From Stomoxys calcitrans (lineage: Eukaryota > Arthropoda > Insecta > Diptera > Muscidae), in NCBI RefSeq assembly GCF_963082655.1, contig NC_081553.1:63726311-63790310 (forward strand): a stretch of DNA of 64,000 bases, given 5' to 3'. The position numbers and the translations under genes are program-made. A model generated the notes under the pieces. That model searched no databases. It had not been told where the DNA came from and saw only the letters and a program-made list of their open reading frames with translations. Positions 10,985 to 21,840 of the stretch are shown here, piece after piece. Every line of letters begins with the position of its first letter. Within the stretch, counting starts at the first letter, position 1.

Positions 10985-12469
10985 GTTCGCTAGAAGGGTT
11001 TGGGGTCATTTAAGATTAGATGTTGGATGTACTCCACTCTTAAAAGACTTTATTTGAGCCCGATATTGCCATGGGGGTTTTAGAGGTGGGAAGGGCCCGA
11101 AGGTAGTGGGCACCCCCAGTGTGGACTCCCGAAAGTGGGTATGAATTTCGTGCTCTACTCCCAAATACCTCTCATTCAAGCCCCATATTGCCATGATCGG
11201 TAAATATGTATATCCGATTTAGGGGTATTTTCGGAGGTGAGGTGGTCCTCCAGACACTTAGCCCTGAAAACATATCATGCTCTACACTTAAACACCTTTT
11301 ATTTAAACCCCATATTGCCATTGGGTAAAGAGGAGTTAATGGGATGAGGTGTCCCCCAAACACTTGGCCCCAAAATGGGTTATCAATTTCGTTTTATAAT
11401 CTCAAATAACTTTATTTGAGCCACATATTGCCATGGTCGGTAAATTTGCACTCCTTGGGGGGGTGTTTTGGGGAAGGGGTAGACCCCCAGCAAATTGATC
11501 CCGAAAGCGCCTATCAATTTCGTGCTCTACTCCCCAATACCTTTAATTTGATATGGTTTCATTGGTTTCATTGACTTGGCCCTGAAAATGTATATCAGAT
11601 TCATGTTCTAACCCAAGATACCTCTTATATGAGCCCCATATTGCAATGGTCAGAAAATACGTCCAATTTGTGTAGAGTTATAAGGGTGGGGTGGCCCCTT
11701 TGACACTTTTTTTTCCCGAATATTGATACAGATTCGAGCTTTGCTCCGAAAGACTTTTCATTTAAGCCCCATATTGCTATGGTCGCAAATTTTTTCTCTA
11801 GTTAGGGGGTGTTTTTCGGTAGGCCCCACAAACACTTGGTCCCACACTTGGATGTCAAATTCGTATTCTACACTCAACTTTTATTAGAGCCCCATATCGC
11901 CATGGTCAGTAAATGCGTCCCATTTGGGGGTTGTTATGGGGGTGGAACGTCTCCTAAACAGCTGATCCCGAATGTTGATATCAGATTCGTGGTCTACTCA
12001 CAAATACCTTTCACTTGAGCCCCATATTTCCATGGTCGGCAAGTGCTTTTTTCGCCCCATATTTCCAGTTTGGGGGGTGAGACGGACACTCAGTGATTTA
12101 GCCCTTAAGATGTATATCAGATTGGTGTTTTACTCTAAAATACCTCTTATTTGAGCCCCATATTGCAATAGTCAGCAAATACGTCCCTTTTGGGTCGTGT
12201 TATGGCGGTGGGGTGGCCCCCTTGACACTTTTTTCCTAAATATTGATGTCAGATTAGTACTTTACTTCCAAAGACCTATCATTTAAGCCCCATATTGCTA
12301 TGGTAGTAAATTGGTCCTCTGGTGGTGTTTTTGTGGAGGGGCGGTCCCCCAAACACTTGGTCCCACATTCGTATTCTACTCGCAAATACCTTTTATTTGA
12401 GTCCATAAGTCCATATTGTCGTAATTGGTCTATATATGTATTTGGTAAGTTTTGGGGGCGGGAAGTCCC
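10985..12469 (-). repeat. Family A dispersed repeat, reverse, long copy
   Basis: Ten or more reverse-oriented units spaced about 118-135 bp, each with GAGCCCCATATTGCCATGG, TCGGTAAAT.TGTCC, GGGGTG..GGGGTGG and CAAACACTTGGTCCC words. It is the longest well-ordered stretch of family A. Short open frames in it are not genes. Confidence 0.8.
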
Positions 12470-12478
12470 CCCCTAGGT

Positions 12479-12828
12479 GCTTTTAGCTTTAGTGTTTCCC
12501 AAACATCCCATTGTGGAACAAATTAGAGGAAAACTTACTTCTCACAACATCAATTGAGTGCTGCCCGTTTCAAACTTAAGCTCAATGATAAGAGGACCTC
12601 CTGTTTTATGCCGAGTCCAAACGGCGTGTCACTGAAAAGTAACACCTCTTGGTTGAGAAGTTATACATGGCTGAAATACTCACAAATGTTGCCTGCATTT
12701 GGTAAAGGGATAAGCACCGCTGAAAAATGTTTTTTTAAGGTGTTCTCGCCGACAGGTTTTTGAACCGGGACGTTTGGGCACGATAGGCGGGCATGGTAAC
12801 CTATGCACCACGGCGGCTCCCCTAGGTA
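12479..12828 (-). mobile_element. tRNA-derived SINE, subfamily 2, with TSD
   Basis: Reverse-oriented SINE: the tRNA head is at the right (CTATGCACCACGGCGGCTCC) and the B-box region TTTTTGAACCGG is degraded. The body shows CTCAATGATAAGAGGACCTC and ACACCTCTTGGTTGAGAAG. Its 3' tail differs from the other copies (TTTAGTGTTTCCCAAAC, no CATGGGCAAA end). The 9-bp direct repeat CCCCTAGGT at 12470-12478 and 12829-12837 fits a target-site duplication. It lies inside family A. Confidence 0.85.
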
Positions 12829-12837
12829 CCCCATCCG

Positions 12838-13065
12838 AAATTTGGATACCATTTTAGGTTACTATAAGAGAGCACACAAAATTTCGCTTAAATCGAACCA
12901 CCCATCTCCGAGATCTGGCGTCTCTGAAAATAATGGTAAGGGGGAGGGTCCGCCCCCCCTTCAGATATCAAAAAATATAGTATCCTATCATTATGCAGCA
13001 TCAGTGCAAAATTTCAAAAAAATCGGTTCACCCGTTTTTAAGTCTATACGAGACAGACAATTTTG
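12838..13065 (-). repeat. Family A 5' end, reverse
   Basis: Reverse complement of the start region: CCATCTCCGAGATCTGGCG, GGTAAGGGGGAGGGTCCG, TCAGATATCAAAAAATATAG and GTCTATACGAGACAGAC at the right edge. Together with 10985-12469 it makes one copy interrupted by the SINE. Confidence 0.75.
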
Positions 13066-13285
13066 TCAATATTTTGTTTCTATAGAAATTTTTTCAAAAA
13101 TGTATTTTCCTGGAAAATTTGTCAAAATTTTTCATTTCTGTAGAAATTTTTTAAATTTTTTTTTCTGTAGAAAAAGTGGGCAAAATTTTATTTCTATAAA
13201 AATCTTAAAAAAATTCTTATTCCCGGAAGATTTTTGTCAAATTTTTATATCTACATAAAAATTAGTTTTTCTATAGAGAAGTTTG
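13066..13285 (-). repeat. Degenerate 29-bp minisatellite
   Basis: Seven or so diverged units (TTTCTATAGAAATTTTTTC, TTTCTGTAGAAA, TTTCTATAAAAATC) follow the family A 5' end. A 151-codon open frame starting at 12803 runs through family A into these units and is an artefact. Confidence 0.75.
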
Positions 13286-15047
13286 TTACACGAGTGTGTA
13301 ATTGCTGTTTTCCTTGCCTTCGAAGAGATTTAGATTGCTGCCGCAAAGATTACCTACCGTTTTAAACCCCAAATACCACCAGGTATTTTAAAGTGTTTTC
13401 TTGTATTTCATACAACATTACTGACCTGTATTTTTTTAATTGGCAATAATATCGGACTCTTGATCGTTCGAGTACCTTGTTGAATACTGCTGATAAGCTA
13501 AGACCCCACCTCCTACTACTTGACTAAACTAAAACAAAAAATTTAATTTAAAACCAAAAGCTTTATAAATATCAAAAAACAAAGTCAAGCAACAACAATT
13601 AAAAAATAAAACAACTACAGCAAATACAAGAAGACAAAAAAACAAATACTTTTGCTTTCACATCAGAGATAATGATATAAGTTTTGTTGCTCTTGTTGAC
13701 GACTAACGCCGCCGCCTGTCGCGATACGCTGTTGTTGCAGCAGCTGATATCGATAATTGCCTGTTTAGCTGATTGTAGAAAGCGATGGCAATAGAGGTGG
13801 AGGTGGTCATGGTTGGGTCTATAGCTGGCACACAACCGTGGGGTATGTACACCTAAGGGGGAGTACTCGCTTGGTCGGTCTATAAAACAAAAATACTAAA
13901 GGAAAAAAACAAACAACAACAATAGCAAACAAATGGCAAACAATACTCGTGAACACTACTCGTGCTCATTATAGTTCACTAACCTCCGACAATAATTAGT
14001 GAAATGACTATACACAACAAACAAGTCACACACACACATATACCCACCCAACCCCATACACTCTCAAATACATATTCAACATACATAACCAGTGAATACA
14101 GCCGCTACGAATATGATATACCCTTCATTATGGAATTTGGGGCATTTTCAGGCAAAATAAGGAAAACATATAGGCAGACGGACGGACATAATTAGATCCA
14201 TTATATATTTACCGCCGACACAACTTTTCACCTTAACTGCTTTACCAACTTATACCTCAATTCATAATACCCCATACATTCCTCATTAGCCGCATAGGGT
14301 ATAAATACCTACACTATGAACGACAACAAACCCATTTAAATATTTTTTTTTCAATCAAAACTCAAGATGAGCTGTTGGCAATAATTACATCAATTGAGCT
14401 ATAATTGATGTGAAATGTAATTGTTTGTTATTTGAATTGTTAATGAAATTTATTAAGACAGCATAAGTGTTTTCTAAAATTAGATAAGAATATGAAAATT
14501 GATTAATTTTACAACACTTTAATACATAGTAGTGCCTGGCATAGCCCACAGCCTAAAAGTAGGCACTGAATTTTGCTATTCCACAAACCATTGTAACAAA
14601 AGGTCTTCTTAATCAATTGCTTGATAAGTGGATACAATTAAATATGCAAATAATCATAGAATATTTTAAACAAAGATCTGAAGAATACCCTTTTGCAAAA
14701 GTTGAAGCTTATTCAATATTCAATAGTAATTTTGTGAATAATTTCGCAGTCAATGAACGGCCCATATTTCTTTCCGATCAACACATAATATTCATTGATT
14801 GAAATCTAAACATTTTGTGTTTTTTTTTGGTTAGCATATATTTTTATCATGAAGTGAGTAAACAAAGGTCAACGTTAAATGAAGGGTCGCTTGGTAGTTA
14901 AGAGCAAACGGGAACATTTAAAAAAACCGGTAAAATTTAAATAATCCATAAAAGAGTAGCACTGTGACTCATGCGGGGTAGACAACAAAATTGGTGATAG
15001 AGCAAGCAACAGATAGCACTCACATATAACATGCTATAAAGAAGATA
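13286..15047. other. Stretch with no recognised gene
   Basis: AT-rich with CAA/AAC runs (13580-13620, 13910-13940), a CACACACACACATA stretch near 14029 and no supported coding frame. Short frames at 13599-13835 (minus), 14004-14195 and 14617-14802 have ordinary intergenic composition. Confidence 0.55.
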
Positions 15048-15366
15048 AGCAAATTTGCAAATTTTGCCCATGAACATTCCACTAAGGAACAGGGGCAAAC
15101 TTCTCACATATCAATGAGTGCAGTCCGATTCAAGTGTAAGCTCAATGATGAGGGGCCTCCTTTTTATAGCCGAGTCCGAACGGCGTGCCGCAGTGCGACA
15201 CCTCTTTGGAGAGAAGTTTTATATGGCATAGTACCTCACAAATGTTGCCGGCATTAGGAGGGGAAAGCCACCGATGAAAATTTTTCTGATGGTCTCACCA
15301 GGATTCGCACCCAGGCGTTCAGCGTCATAGGCGGACATGCTAACCTCTGCGCTACGGTGGCCTCCC
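15048..15366 (-). mobile_element. tRNA-derived SINE, near-complete
   Basis: Reverse-oriented. The tail at the left has TTTGCCCATGAACATTCCAC and AAGGAACAGGGGCAAACTTC. The body has TCAATGATGAGGGGCCTCC and GCGACACCTCTTTGGAGAG. The B-box complement GGATTCGCACCC has one change, and the A-box region TCTGCGCTACGGTGGCC is at the right end. I saw no clear flanking direct repeat. Confidence 0.88.
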
Positions 15367-16870
15367 GGTGGAGCTAGAGGTCTGAAATTTGGCATGAAGG
15401 TAAAACTAGGGAAAATATGATGGGTGACTATGACCATTTTATAATTCGTACATTTTTGTACCAACATCGGTACCATTTGTTACTTTCTGTGCAAATGAAG
15501 CTAGAGGTCTAAAATTTGGCATGTAGGTAAAACTTAGAAATATTTGATGCCCAGGTAAATGATTTTTTCACTATACTTAAAACATTGGTACCAAAATTGG
15601 TACTATTTGGTACCTTCTTTGTAGATAGAGGTTGAGGTCCGAAATTTGGCATGCAGGTAGAAATAGGTAAAATATGATGGGTCCGAAATTTGCCATTTAG
15701 GTATAACTAAGAAATAAATGATGAATTACTAAATGATTTATTCAAAATTCGCACAATTCGGTACCAAAATTGGTACTATTTTGTACTTTCTGTCCAGATA
15801 GAGCTTGAGGTCTGAAATTGGGCATGTGGTTACAACTAAGATATACATGATGGGTGACTAAATGTTCTATTAAAAATTCGTAAATTTTGGTACCATTTGG
15901 TACTATCTGTTCTGTGATTGACTGACTGACTTATCACTGCCCAGCCCAAACGGCTAAAGCTAAAGTCATGAAATTTTTCACGAATGTTGATCTTGGATCG
16001 GAGGCACCAGTTAAGGCTGGATTTAGTGATATTCGTACGTTAAGGTACTAAAAAGTACGAAATGGTACATATTTGTGCAGCGCGAATGGAAATGACTAGG
16101 AAAATGTTTTTGGACTCAAAATGTAAAATTGGCATGAAGGCACAACTAGGAAATAAATGATGTACATTTTGGCACCAAAATTGGTACCATTTGGTACTTT
16201 TATTACAGATTGAGCTTGAGCTCTGAAATTTGAGATACAGTTACACCTTGGCAGTATAAATTGGAAGACTAGAAGATTTCTTTGGTATCTGTACTAAAAC
16301 GTACAAAATCGTACTTCCTTTACAGATTGAACTAGAGCTTTGAAATTTTGGATACAGGTACAGCTTGAAAGTATATATAGAGCACCTAAAGGATTTTTTT
16401 GATATTCGTACATTTTGGTACAAAAACGTAGAAAATGGTACTTTCTTTACGGATTAAGCTACAGCTCTGAAATTTGGAATACAGGTACATCTTGGCAGTA
16501 TGTAACGGGTGACTAGACTTTTTATTTATTTTAGTACATTTTGGTACTAAAACGTACAAAATGGAACTTTCTTTACAGACCGAGCTACAGCTCTGAAATT
16601 TGGGTTACAGTTACAACTAGGCACTATGTATCAAGCGACTAGAAGTTTTTTTTGATATTTGTTCAATTTCTTACTGAAAGGTACAAAATGGTACTTTCTG
16701 TTCAGACTGAGCTACAGATCTGATCTGATATGGGATATTGGTACATCTTGGCAATATGTACCGGATGACCAGAAGATTTTTTTTGAAATTTGTACAGAAA
16801 TTTTGTTTTGAAATTTTTACATTTTGGTCCTAAAACGTACAAAATTGAAACAATAAAACTTTGTGAAAAT
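15367..16870 (+). repeat. ~125-bp tandem repeat array
   Basis: About ten units spaced roughly 120-131 bp. Each has GAGCT.GAG.TCTGAAATTTG, GGCATG..GGTACAACTAGG and TCGTACATTTTGGTACCAAA followed by TGGTACTTTCT. The middle (about 15910-16130) has GACTGACTGACTTATCACTG and AAACGGCTAAAGC..ATGAAATTTTTCAC, which resembles the family A start motif. No coding sense on either strand. It begins directly after a SINE. Confidence 0.85.
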
Positions 16871-18360
16871 TTTTATTTAATTTCGATGTACCCACCCTAA
16901 TGTCTTCAGTGATCATATCAAAAAATTAAATTGCCCACTTCTTCCACCCCTTTCTACATTATCGTTCTTAATTAGTAGATCACTTGTGAAATTTCTTAAT
17001 TAAATCACCATAAAGACATAAAATTAAATGAATGCAAAGAAAAGGCGATCAATTGGAATAGACCTTTTGGGTTGATGCCATCTCCTCACCTTATTTTTTC
17101 CGCTATGCTTTTCTTACTTGTCTTAATTATCACAAATTTGTGCACGTTTTTTCAAAGAGCGCGAATTTCCAATAGCGTTTTTTTTCTTCGGCCACACAGT
17201 TATACCTACAACGCCTCATCATTCGTTGCTGAGGCGTTGCGGCATTATAGCTTGGTGTTGTCAAGTCTTATGGTTGGTCGTTGGGTCTATGATCCGGGGC
17301 CGTTGTCATAATTTTCTTGGTTAGCTACCGCCGACGCCTGCCTTATTTGATGGTAGTGCCTAACTGACTGACTGCCACTTAAGAGAAATAGACGCTGCCA
17401 ACAGCGTTCATTGACTTTTCGACATAGTTATGTCTGCGAAATGTGTTTGAATATATGGACAGACAAGATGGACGGACGTTGCATAGAGACAGCCAAACAG
17501 CCACACAACTTGCAATAGTTAGCTCTTGCCGCCTGTAGCCAGCGGTGGCGGCGGCGGTCCATGCCTTCATGTATTGTTGCAGATGCAATTGCAGTTTGCA
17601 ACATTTTGCACATTTTCTATAAATAACAAAAAAACGTTGGTATTAATTTTTCTTTAGTTTTATTTTTGCTGATTTTCGTCTGATCTCTTGTTGACGTTTT
17701 TTGAAAAATGTCGGTTATACATATGTATAGGGGGGGACTATAGCGATGGCATTGCAACCGTGTGCAAATGAGTGAGTGGTGGCGTTGGCTTATCATTGGC
17801 TCTAAGGTCTATTTATCAACGGCAATAGAGAAAAATATTGCCCAAAAACTTAAAGCAAATAAAATTCATTAGAAATGTTGGCAGCAGCAATCAACTATCA
17901 AAATGTTGCAGGTATTGTTGGCAGCAACATTACCCCACAATGCTAGCCATACTTCAACTCCCCTAATAGCTAGATTTTCCCTGTGCTACAACGGTATGGG
18001 CAGCAATTTTTTTCTTTGTGGGTAAAAATGAATTTTTGAAAAGTTAATTTGCATGTAGGTTCACCACGTAGATTTAAATCAAATTGAGTTTTACGCTAGT
18101 AATTGGATACAAAACAATCGCCGCAGCAGGAGGACTAAGAGGAGGGATAATTTTTGAAATCATTTTGCAATAATTTGAATTTTGGCAATTGCACATCATA
18201 TGGGATTGGAAAGCTTTAATATGCCATGGGTGTTAGGAATTGTGAGCTTCAAACAAAAAACTATTTGGGTGGAAAAATTAGCATAATTACGATTTATATG
18301 ACATTTGAGTTATGATAGCACAACATACACTTAAAAAAATTAAGGCCCAGAAAGTAGAAA
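16871..18360. other. Stretch with no recognised gene
   Basis: Mixed-composition, apparently single-copy DNA with GGCGGCGGCGG at about 17547, several GCAGCA and TTGTTG runs and no domain in any open frame. The two overlapping minus frames near 17379-17613 share no recognisable feature. Confidence 0.5.
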
Positions 18361-18500
18361 AACAAATTTTTTACAAAATTTTAAGAAAAAAGAAAATTGG
18401 ACTTAATTATCGAAAGAAAAAAATTTTGGACAAGAGTTTCCCCAGAAATAAAAATTTGACAAAATTTTCTAAAGAAATAAAAATTTGACAAAATCTTATA
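18361..18500 (+). repeat. Degenerate 29-bp minisatellite
   Basis: Four to five units (TTTGACAAAATTTTCTAAAG, AAATAAAAATTTGACAAAA) precede a family A start motif. Confidence 0.7.
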
Positions 18501-18504
18501 TAAA

Positions 18505-18548
18505 AAATCAAATTGTGTTTGTTTGTTCCGTATAGACTCAAAAACGAT
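18505..18548 (+). repeat. Family A start, cut by a DNA transposon
   Basis: TGTGTTTGTTTGTTCCGTAT then AGACTCAAAAACG stops at about 18547. The continuing family A text (TTGAAATTTTCACAGACAGT) appears at about 19178, so the interval between is an insertion. Confidence 0.75.
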
Positions 18549-19043
18549 TACGTTCGAAACCGCATAACTGTAATACACTTTAGTGAAAAATCCCGCTTAA
18601 ATGAAACTTGCTGAAAAGAACCATTTTTTTTGGTGTTATACAATTGAGTTCGATTAAGCGAAAATCGCTTAACCGAAAATACCGCTTAGCTGAAAAAGTT
18701 TTCGCACACAAAATTCTGTTCTTATATGAAACTAAAAACGCATATGCGAAAAAGTTATCTTTATGAGAAACTAACTGAAATTAAAAAAAAATCGCGTCAT
18801 CAATAAAATTGGCAAAAACATATTTTAATCTATAGCTTATGGTTGTCTCTCACTTCTAAAAGAGTCTACTGAGCCTTGCTTATTTTCAACTCATGGTATT
18901 TCATACATTAGTAGTACTTTGACGTGAAAATTCGCTTAATTGGAAACTAATTACACTTATCCGAACGACACTAAAGTGAAAATTACGGATAAGTGAAACC
19001 AAATCGATGCATTTTTAGCGTTTCACTTATCCGGTGTCGACTG
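18549..19043. mobile_element. pogo/Tigger-like DNA transposon remnant
   Basis: The right end, read inward on the minus strand, is CAGTCGACACCGGATAAGTG followed by AAACGC, with flanking TA. CAGTCGAC plus repeated CTTATCCG/GCTTAACCGAAAA words resembles ends of pogo/Tigger elements (Tc1/mariner superfamily). The interior holds GCTTAA.TGAAA and CGCTTAACCGAAAATACCGC motifs but no transposase frame, so this is a non-autonomous or decayed copy. The left terminal repeat is not clear. Confidence 0.6.
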
Positions 19044-19173
19044 TACATTGAAATTTCCATGACGCTTAATTGGAAACTAATTACAATTATCCGAACGACG
19101 CTAAAGTGAAAATTACGGATAAGTGAAATCAAATCGATGCATTTTTAGCGTTTCACTTATCCGGTTTTGACTG
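19044..19173. repeat. 130-bp tandem duplication of transposon end
   Basis: The segment from GCTTAATTGGAAACTAATTA to the terminal ...GACTGTACATTGAAATTT recurs 130 bp downstream (GCTTAATTGG at 18934 and 19064) with few changes. The duplicated block includes bases of the flanking family A (CATTGAAATTT), so it arose after insertion. Confidence 0.8.
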
Positions 19174-19177
19174 TACA

Positions 19178-20042
19178 TTGAAATTTTCACAGACAGTGTA
19201 CGTTGGTCTGGAATCAAACATAGGTTATATAATTTTTTGATATCAGGAGGGGGGCGGACCCTCCCTTTACCCCAAAAGTACTATCCAAAAATAAAAGTGG
19301 ACAGATCGGGACAATATGGGACTCAAATGAAAGGTATTCGGGAGTAGAGTATGAATTTCATATTAAAAATTGGGTCCGAGTAACTAGAGGGCCGCCCCAA
19401 TCCCAAAACCCCCTAAAATAGGTTAATTGGAGGATTATAACAATATGGGACTCAAACGAGAGCCATTCTGGAGTAGTAAAGAGCGAATTTGATACCTATT
19501 TTAAGGGAAAAGTGGCGGAGTGTCAGACCCAGCCCCAAAACGCCCTCCAACCCGTACATATTTATCGACCATGGCAATTTTGGGCTTTAATGGAAGTATT
19601 TGGGAGCAGAGCACGAATTTGTCATTCGTATTTGGGCGGAATGTCTGAGGTACCATCCAATCTTCCAATATAGGACAGAAACGAAATAGGACATTTTCAC
19701 CGACTATGGTAATATGGGACTCATATAAAAAGTATTTGACAGATCTTCTATGCATGGCATAATACCCCACAAATGTCGCCAACATTAGGAGGGGATAAAC
19801 ACCACTTAACATTTTTCCAATGTTTTCGCCAGGATTGAATTCACGCATTTAGCATCGTTGGCGGACTTGCTTAGTTCGTCGCTTCAATGACACGAATTCG
19901 ATATCCCCATTCGGGTCGCATTGTCCCCATCTTAAAACTCTACCAAAACAGGGCTTATGTATCGACCATCGCAATATAGGGCTCAAATAAAAGATATAAC
20001 AGCATTAAAGAAGGCGCTGCGGAGCGGGCCAGATTCGGCTAA
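19178..20042 (+). repeat. Family A, body and 3' end
   Basis: Resumes with TTGAAATTTTCACAGACAGT, then GATATCAGGAGGGGGGCGG and well-kept units (GGACAATATGGGACTCAAAT, GAAAGGTATTCGGGAGTAGA). It ends GAAGGCGCTGCGGAGCGGGC..AGATTCGGCTAA followed by T at 20043. The stem CGCT-GCGG-AGCG and CTAA-T recall Helitron ends. A SINE fragment lies inside. Confidence 0.8.
19745..19890 (-). mobile_element. SINE fragment (head and part of body)
   Basis: Reverse-oriented: CATGGCATAATACCCCACAA, TGTCGCCAACATTAGGAGG, GGATAAACACCACTTAACA and the degraded head TTGGCGGACTTGCTTAG. The 3' half is absent. It lies inside family A. Confidence 0.75.
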
Positions 20043-21840
20043 TTTTCTATATGAATAAAATTTGGATAAAATTTTTGGCAAAAATATAATTTTGACAAAA
20101 TTTTCAATGAAAATAAAACTTTGAAAAAATTTTTCTTAAAAAAATTGATAAAATTTTCTATAGAAATAAAATTTTGACAAAATTTTCCATAGAAATAAAA
20201 TTTTTACAGAATTTTCCATAGAAATAAAATTTTGTAAAAATTTTCCATAGAAATAAAATTTTGAAAAAAATTTCTATAAAAAAAAATAAAAAAAAAATAA
20301 AAATTTTTTTGAAAAAATTTTCTATAAAAATAAAATTTTGACAAAATTTTCTATAAAAATAAAATTTTGACAAAATTTTCTATAAAAATAAAATTTTGAC
20401 AAAATTTTCTATAAAAACAAAATTTTGACAAAATTTTCTATAAAAACAAAATTTTGACAAAATTTTCTATAAAAACAAAATTTTGACAAAATTTTCTATA
20501 AAAACAAAATTTTGACAAAATTTTCTATAAAAACAAAATTTTGACAAAATTTTCTATAAAAACAAAATTTTGACAAAATTTTCTATAAAAACAAAATTTT
20601 GACAAAATTTTCTATAAAAACAAAATTTTGACAAAATTTTCTATAAAACAAAATTTTGACAAAATTTTCTATAAAAACAAAATTTTTACAAAATTATCTA
20701 TAAAAACAAAATTTTGACAAAATTTTCTATAAAAAAACAAAATTTTCTATAAAAACAAATTTTTGACAAAATTTTCTATAAAAACAAAATTTTGACAAAA
20801 TTTTCTATAAAAACAAAATTTTGACAAAATTTTCTATAAAAACCGAATTTTGACAAAATTTTCTATAAAAACCGAATTTTGACAAAATTTTCTATAAACA
20901 CTAAATTTTGACAAATTTTTCCATAAAAACAAAATTTTGACAAAATTTTCTATAAAAACAAAATTTTGATACAATTTTCTAAAACAAAATTTTCTATATA
21001 AACAAAATTTTGATAAAATTTTCTATAAAAACAAAATTTGGACAAAAAATTTCTAGAGAAACAAAATATGGACAAAGTTTTCCATTAAAATAAAATTTTC
21101 TATTAAATTTTTCTATAAAATAAAATTTTCTATAAGAATAAAATTTTGACAAAATTTTCTATAAAAACAAAATTTTGACAAAATTTTCTATAAAAACAAA
21201 ATTTTGACAAAATTTTCTATAAAAACAAAATTTTGACAAAATTTTCTATAAAAACAAAATTTTGACAAAATTTTCTATAAAAACAAAATTTTGACAAAAT
21301 TTTCTATAAAAACAAAATTTTGACAAAATTTTCTATAAAACAAAATTTTGACAAAATTTTCTATAAAAACAAAATTTTTACAAAATTATCTATAAAAACA
21401 AAATTTTGACAAAATTTTCTATAAAAAACAAAATTTTCTATAAAAACAAATTTTTGACAAAATTTTCTATAAAAACAAAATTTTGACAAAATTTTCTATA
21501 AAAACAAAATTTTGACAAAATTTTCTATAAAAACAAAATTTTGACAAAATTTTCTATAAAAACCGAATTTTGACAAAATTTTCTATAAAAACCGAATTTT
21601 GACAAAATTTTCTATAAACACTAAATTTTGACAAAATTTTCTATAAAAACAAAATTTTGACAAAATTTTCTATAAAAACAAAATTTTGACAAAATTTTCT
21701 ATATAAACAAAATTTTGACAAAATTTTCTATAAAAACAAAATTTGGACAAAAAATTTCTAGAGAAACAAAATATGGACAAAGTTTTCCATTAAAATAAAA
21801 TTTTGTCAAAACATTATTGTATAAATAAAACTTTGAACAA
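20043..21840 (+). repeat. 29-bp minisatellite array, 1.8 kb
   Basis: About 60 units that begin immediately after the CTAA terminus of family A. Early units carry CTATAGAAATAAAATTTT. From 20.4 kb most carry CTATAAAAACAAAATTTTGA. A block of rare variants (AAAATTATCTATAAAAAC, then AAACCGAATTTTGAC, AACACTAAATTTTGAC and TTTCTAGAGAAACAAAATAT) occurs twice at an offset of 692-705 bp, so ~0.7 kb of the array was duplicated. Open frames here are accidental. Confidence 0.97.

Noticed and set aside
12803..13258. 151-codon open frame on the plus strand
   Set aside because: It runs across the reverse family A start and into 29-bp minisatellite units; the end of its product is only Phe/Lys/Ile-rich repeat reading.
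20158..20373. Repetitive Phe/Ile-rich minus-strand protein
   Set aside because: The 29-bp unit is not a multiple of three, so frames rotate and the perfect unit gives a TAG once in each three-unit cycle; openness is due to variant units.
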